Positions 34,444 to 36,694 of a stretch of DNA of 36,694 nucleotides are shown here, in pieces. Location: contig JAKBAB010000008.1 of NCBI GenBank assembly GCA_021815645.1, forward strand, positions 1 through 36,694, given 5' to 3'. Within the stretch, counting starts at the first letter, position 1. The number at the start of each line of letters is the position of its first letter. Both the position numbers and the translations under genes were made by a program. The DNA comes from Actinomycetes bacterium (GTDB taxonomy: Bacteria > Actinomycetota > Acidimicrobiia > Acidimicrobiales > RAAP-2). The notes beneath the pieces are model-generated. The model was not told the DNA's origin and did no database searches. It was given only the letters and a program-made list of their open reading frames with translations.

Positions 34444-35000
34444 GGTCGGTCCTCCACGCCTATCCATACCCCCTCGACGGTGGCGACCACCACGTCGTCG
34501 ACAGCGGTGGGCAGATTCTTCCCGACGTAGTCGGGGCGGATCGGTAGTTCACGATGACCGCGGTCGACCATTACCGCGAGCTGAATCGCCCGAGGACGAC
34601 CCCACTCCGCGAGCGCACTCAGGGCCGCACGTACGGTTCGCCCGGTGAACAGGACGTCGTCGACGATCAGCACATCTCGACCCGAGAGGTCGACCGGAAT
34701 GTCCGTCACCGACGGCCCCCGTAACGGTCGTCGGGTTAGGTCGTCGCGAAAAAAGCTCACGTCGAGCGCACCGACCGGTGCCGGGTGTCCCGAAATTTCA
34801 CGAAGGACTTCGGCTAAGCGAGTGGCGAAGGCCACCCCCCCACTCTGGAGTCCAATAATCACCACGTCCGACTGGGCGTTGTGCTCGAAAACCTCGTGCC
34901 CCATCCGCCGGATGGCGCGATCCACACTCTCGCGGTCGAGGGGATGGCTCCGAGCGACGAAACCGGCGCGGCTCGCCCCGGGACCTAGGTCATTCGTCAC
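34440..35000 (-). CDS. pyrR: Pyrimidine operon regulator PyrR
   Basis: RNA-binding regulator, homologous to phosphoribosyltransferases and often with weak uracil phosphoribosyltransferase activity. 186 residues. DVLIVDDVLFTGRTVRAAL is the PRPP-binding motif; the family also shows GLQSGGVAFATRLAE and VMVDRGHRELPIRPDYVGKN, the latter typical of PyrR. GTG 35000 has GGAGG 4 bases upstream (35005-35009). It is the first gene of the pyr operon and sits just after a sequence matching the PyrR RNA target, so probably represses its own translation. No pyrE was found in the window. Confidence 0.96.
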   Translation of the reverse strand: MTNDLGPGASRAGFVARSHPLDRESVDRAIRRMGHEVFEHNAQSDVVIIGLQSGGVAFATRLAEVLREISGHPAPVGALDVSFFRDDLTRRPLRGPSVTDIPVDLSGRDVLIVDDVLFTGRTVRAALSALAEWGRPRAIQLAVMVDRGHRELPIRPDYVGKNLPTAVDDVVVATVEGVWIGVEDRP

Positions 35001-35004
35001 AGTT

Positions 35005-35035
35005 CCTCCAACCGTACGAACCTCACGGGATTCGT
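35005..35035 (-). promoter_or_regulatory. PyrR-binding RNA hairpin and pyrR Shine-Dalgarno
   Basis: AATCCCGTGAGGTT (35032-35019 on the minus strand) fits the published PyrR-binding-loop consensus ARUCCNGNGAGGYU at every position. It is the loop of a hairpin with ACGAA/TTCGT arms (35035-35016). The Shine-Dalgarno GGAGG (35009-35005) follows 6 bases later, and the GTG 4 bases after that. No terminator or antiterminator pairing is present, so translational repression, as described for mycobacterial pyrR, is the likely mode. Confidence 0.85.
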
Positions 35036-35052
35036 TTCACGGTACTGGCCTC

Positions 35053-35082
35053 AGTTTAGCAATAAGTTAACCGAGCGCTCAA
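35053..35082 (-). promoter_or_regulatory. Promoter of pyr operon
   Basis: TTGAGC (35082-35077), 18-base spacer, TAAACT (35058-35053) on the minus strand. Transcription should start near 35046, leaving a 45-base leader that begins just before the PyrR hairpin. The -35 overlaps the ctaG stop. Confidence 0.65.
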
Positions 35083-36080
35083 CTTTCTCCGGTCGCATCC
35101 ACGGGCAACGGCGATCCCCCGGGCGCCCGCGACGCCAGAAAACGCTCCATCGACGTGTCGGGGGAACGGTGGACCAGTCGATCCAAGACTGCCGAAAACG
35201 AGCCGTCTTCCTTAATCGCGCGCCGCACGATGATGTTGAGGGCCGGCAGCGCCCAAAAATCACCGCAGACCCAAAGAATCGCCGCGCCGATCTGTTGATC
35301 AGCGAATGGCGACAGAGTCACCCCGGGTAGGTGCGAGTAGTTGGTGTACCAACTGACCGACGTAAGAAAACTCATCGCCATCGCCAGAACGGTCATGACG
35401 GCGTTTGTACCCAAAACGGCGGCGCCCTGCCACACGGGACCTCGGGCCGGTTTCATCGGGTACGACGGAATAATCTGGAGCCAAAAAAGTACGCCGGTGA
35501 CCACGAAACTGCCGTGCATGGCGACAATGTGCACGAAGGAGTTGCTTTCCGCTAGTTCAAACATTGACGGAATGTGCCAAAAGAGCATGACCGCGTTAAA
35601 GGAGATCACCGCAGTCCAGGGGTGACGAATGAAGCGGCCCACCGTCCTCAGGCCCCCGGCGCGCGCGCTGAGGTAGAAGAACCGTCCAACTTTGCGCCGC
35701 GCGACGACCGGCAACGAAAACATCAGGGGCAGCCACGGCGCACCGGCCACGACGAGAATCGGCACGGCGAAGCAGAGGAAAACGTGTTCGATCATGTGAA
35801 CGAAGAAGTAGCGCGAACTCCAGTAATCAACGGGTGAGGTGACCACCAGAAGGAAAACGACTAGCCCGCTGTAGAAAAACCACGAGAGACGGCGGCGCCT
35901 TCGGGTACGCTCGGGCGCGGCACGCTGCGCGAGTCGAGACAAACCGACCTCGTGCAGAGCCACCGTGGCGACCACGAGCAGAATCGTCGGGTCGAAGGTC
36001 CAGTGTTGACTGAAGTAGTTCACGAGTTCGGCCCGGGCCGCCGGTGGAACGCGACGCCCCGCCCTTGCCCACGCCCGCAC
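35079..36080 (-). CDS. ctaG: CtaG/caa3-type cytochrome c oxidase assembly protein
   Basis: Membrane protein of the PF09678 family needed for assembly of some terminal oxidases; not the same as Cox11-type CtaG. 333 residues from GTG 36080, with about seven hydrophobic helices. Typical stretches: HWTFDPTILLVVATVALHE, RYFFVHMIEHVFLCFAVPIL, FWHIPSMFELAES and MSFLTSVSWYTNY. A GTG at 36023 (VNYFSQHWTFDP) is a possible start because homology begins there. It follows the small membrane gene by 15 bases, and its end carries the pyr promoter. Confidence 0.88.
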   Translation of the reverse strand: MRAWARAGRRVPPAARAELVNYFSQHWTFDPTILLVVATVALHEVGLSRLAQRAAPERTRRRRRLSWFFYSGLVVFLLVVTSPVDYWSSRYFFVHMIEHVFLCFAVPILVVAGAPWLPLMFSLPVVARRKVGRFFYLSARAGGLRTVGRFIRHPWTAVISFNAVMLFWHIPSMFELAESNSFVHIVAMHGSFVVTGVLFWLQIIPSYPMKPARGPVWQGAAVLGTNAVMTVLAMAMSFLTSVSWYTNYSHLPGVTLSPFADQQIGAAILWVCGDFWALPALNIIVRRAIKEDGSFSAVLDRLVHRSPDTSMERFLASRAPGGSPLPVDATGES

Positions 36081-36095
36081 ACCCCGTAGCGGGAG

Positions 36096-36491
36096 TTACG
36101 CGTCCTTCGCATCTCTCACATCGGGCGTCGGTGTGCCCTGTCGAGTCGCCAGTTCACGCTGGTGCTCCGTCCAGGCCGCCAACATGCCCTCGTACTCGGG
36201 CGCGATAGCCGGCCTTTCGGGATGGCGGCTCGGCCGCGGGGGTGCGTTGGGGTGCAAAAACTTCCACCACATATAAATTGCGAATCCACCAAGAAGCGGC
36301 CATTCGAAGACGTAGGCCCAACTCAGATTATTGCCACCGAGGGCCCTACCCAGTTCGAACCAGAAGGCCAACGCGCACAGCGCGAGACCGCCGAGCAGCG
36401 TCGCGTGCAGTTTCAGCGCTTCGCGACCGCTCAGTCGATGGGTCGATGGGGGCGGTGACTCGCCCGGGTCAATGTTTCTGGGGCCCTCCAC
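36096..36491 (-). CDS. Small membrane protein, unknown function
   Basis: No family recognised with certainty. 131 residues. Two hydrophobic segments: about 31-50 (LLGGLALCALAFWFELG) and 59-76 (YVFEWPLLGGFAIYMWW); the C-terminal half is polar and Pro-rich (NAPPRPSRHPERPAIAPEYE) and probably cytoplasmic. GTG 36491 has TAGGGT 6 bases upstream and no Shine-Dalgarno. Likely in one operon with ctaG (15-base gap), which suggests a role around respiration, but this is context only. Confidence 0.7.
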   Translation of the reverse strand: MEGPRNIDPGESPPPSTHRLSGREALKLHATLLGGLALCALAFWFELGRALGGNNLSWAYVFEWPLLGGFAIYMWWKFLHPNAPPRPSRHPERPAIAPEYEGMLAAWTEHQRELATRQGTPTPDVRDAKDA

Positions 36492-36497
36492 GCACTC

Positions 36498-36503
36498 ACC
36501 CTA
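36498..36503 (-). promoter_or_regulatory. -10 hexamer, probable leaderless start of membrane-protein gene
   Basis: TAGGGT on the minus strand, 6 bases before GTG 36491; the in-frame TAG upstream rules out a longer protein. No -35 recognised. Confidence 0.45.
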
Positions 36504-36633
36504 CCGTTCCTCGTAGGAGCCCGCTAGGGTAAAGTGCCCCCACACCAAATCGGTCGATACCGTTAGTCGCCGCGCTCGGTAGAGTGTGGCACACCGCGTG
36601 GTAACCGGTGCAAAAACCGGCGAGAAGGGTCCC

Positions 36634-36694
36634 GTGAACGAAGAACTTTCGGACGAACAACGTAGTCAGGTCTTCGCGTCGGCGAACGCGCGCG
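36634..36694 (+). CDS. Probable UvrD/PcrA-like helicase, N-terminus only
   Basis: Only 20 codons are visible before the window ends. VNEELSDEQRSQVFASANAR resembles the L-x-x-E-Q Q-motif start of superfamily 1 UvrD/AddA-type helicases, in which a Walker A would follow outside the window. GTG 36634 has AGAAGG 5 bases upstream, and a possible -10 TAGAGT lies at 36580-36585. The call rests on a very short segment. Confidence 0.5.
   Translation, partial: MNEELSDEQRSQVFASANAR

Noticed and set aside
1-36694. tRNA genes, CRISPR repeats, insertion sequences, prophage
   Set aside because: No cloverleaf, regularly spaced repeats, transposase or integrase motifs were found on either strand.

Overview
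This is a GC-rich, gene-dense chromosomal segment, most likely from an actinomycete (Actinomycetota). An Acidimicrobiia-like lineage is possible, but I cannot prove class level. Evidence for the phylum is the order pyrR-pyrB-pyrC-carA-carB-pyrD-pyrF-mihF-rpoZ-coaBC-metK-priA-def-fmt-rpe-ribD, an actinobacterial-type integration host factor (mihF), a PriA without helicase motifs, DUF1844 beside infC, and heavy use of GTG starts. No mobile element, prophage, CRISPR array, tRNA or rRNA was seen. Almost everything is housekeeping metabolism or translation, mostly on the minus strand.

Layout, left to right. (1) 1-5443, minus: arginine operon argC-argB-argF-argR-argG-argH, with argH running off the left edge. 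(2) 5508-6440, plus: EamA-type transporter, its 3' end overlapping the next unit. (3) 6363-12659, minus: infC-rpmI-rplT-rRNA methyltransferase-pheS-pheT-acyl-ACP thioesterase, preceded by a structured leader. infC starts at ATC. (4) 13020-13349, plus: DUF1844 gene, overlapping tail-to-tail a minus-strand two-component system (13283-15363). A small secreted protein (15493-15840, plus) diverges from that system. (5) 15849-19476, minus: rpe-ribD-ribBA-ribH-cold-shock-like gene. (6) 19506-20912, minus: def-fmt. (7) 20948-25422, minus: rpoZ-coaBC-metK-priA. (8) 25682-35000, minus: pyrimidine operon pyrR-pyrB-pyrC-carA-carB-pyrD-pyrF-mihF, ending in a hairpin terminator. (9) 35079-36491, minus: a small membrane protein and CtaG. 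(10) 36634 onward, plus: start of a probable UvrD-like helicase.

Genes inside operons are very tightly joined, usually by a 4-base ATGA/GTGA overlap, which implies translational coupling. Where a new transcription unit begins, a TANNNT -10 hexamer often lies only 5-7 bases before the start codon, which points to leaderless mRNAs. The clear exceptions are informative. pyrR has a short leader with a sequence fitting the PyrR-binding loop consensus exactly. infC has a roughly 130-base leader with three hairpins. rpoZ has an ordinary leader with a Shine-Dalgarno.

No unmistakably new system is present. The best leads are the pyrR leader, the leaderless pattern, the ATC start of infC (and perhaps of the adjacent methyltransferase gene), and several partners missing from otherwise conserved clusters: argJ, argD, ribE, gmk and rsmB. 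The N-acetylglutamate kinase also lacks the N-terminal extension of arginine-inhibited enzymes, which fits the absence of argJ.
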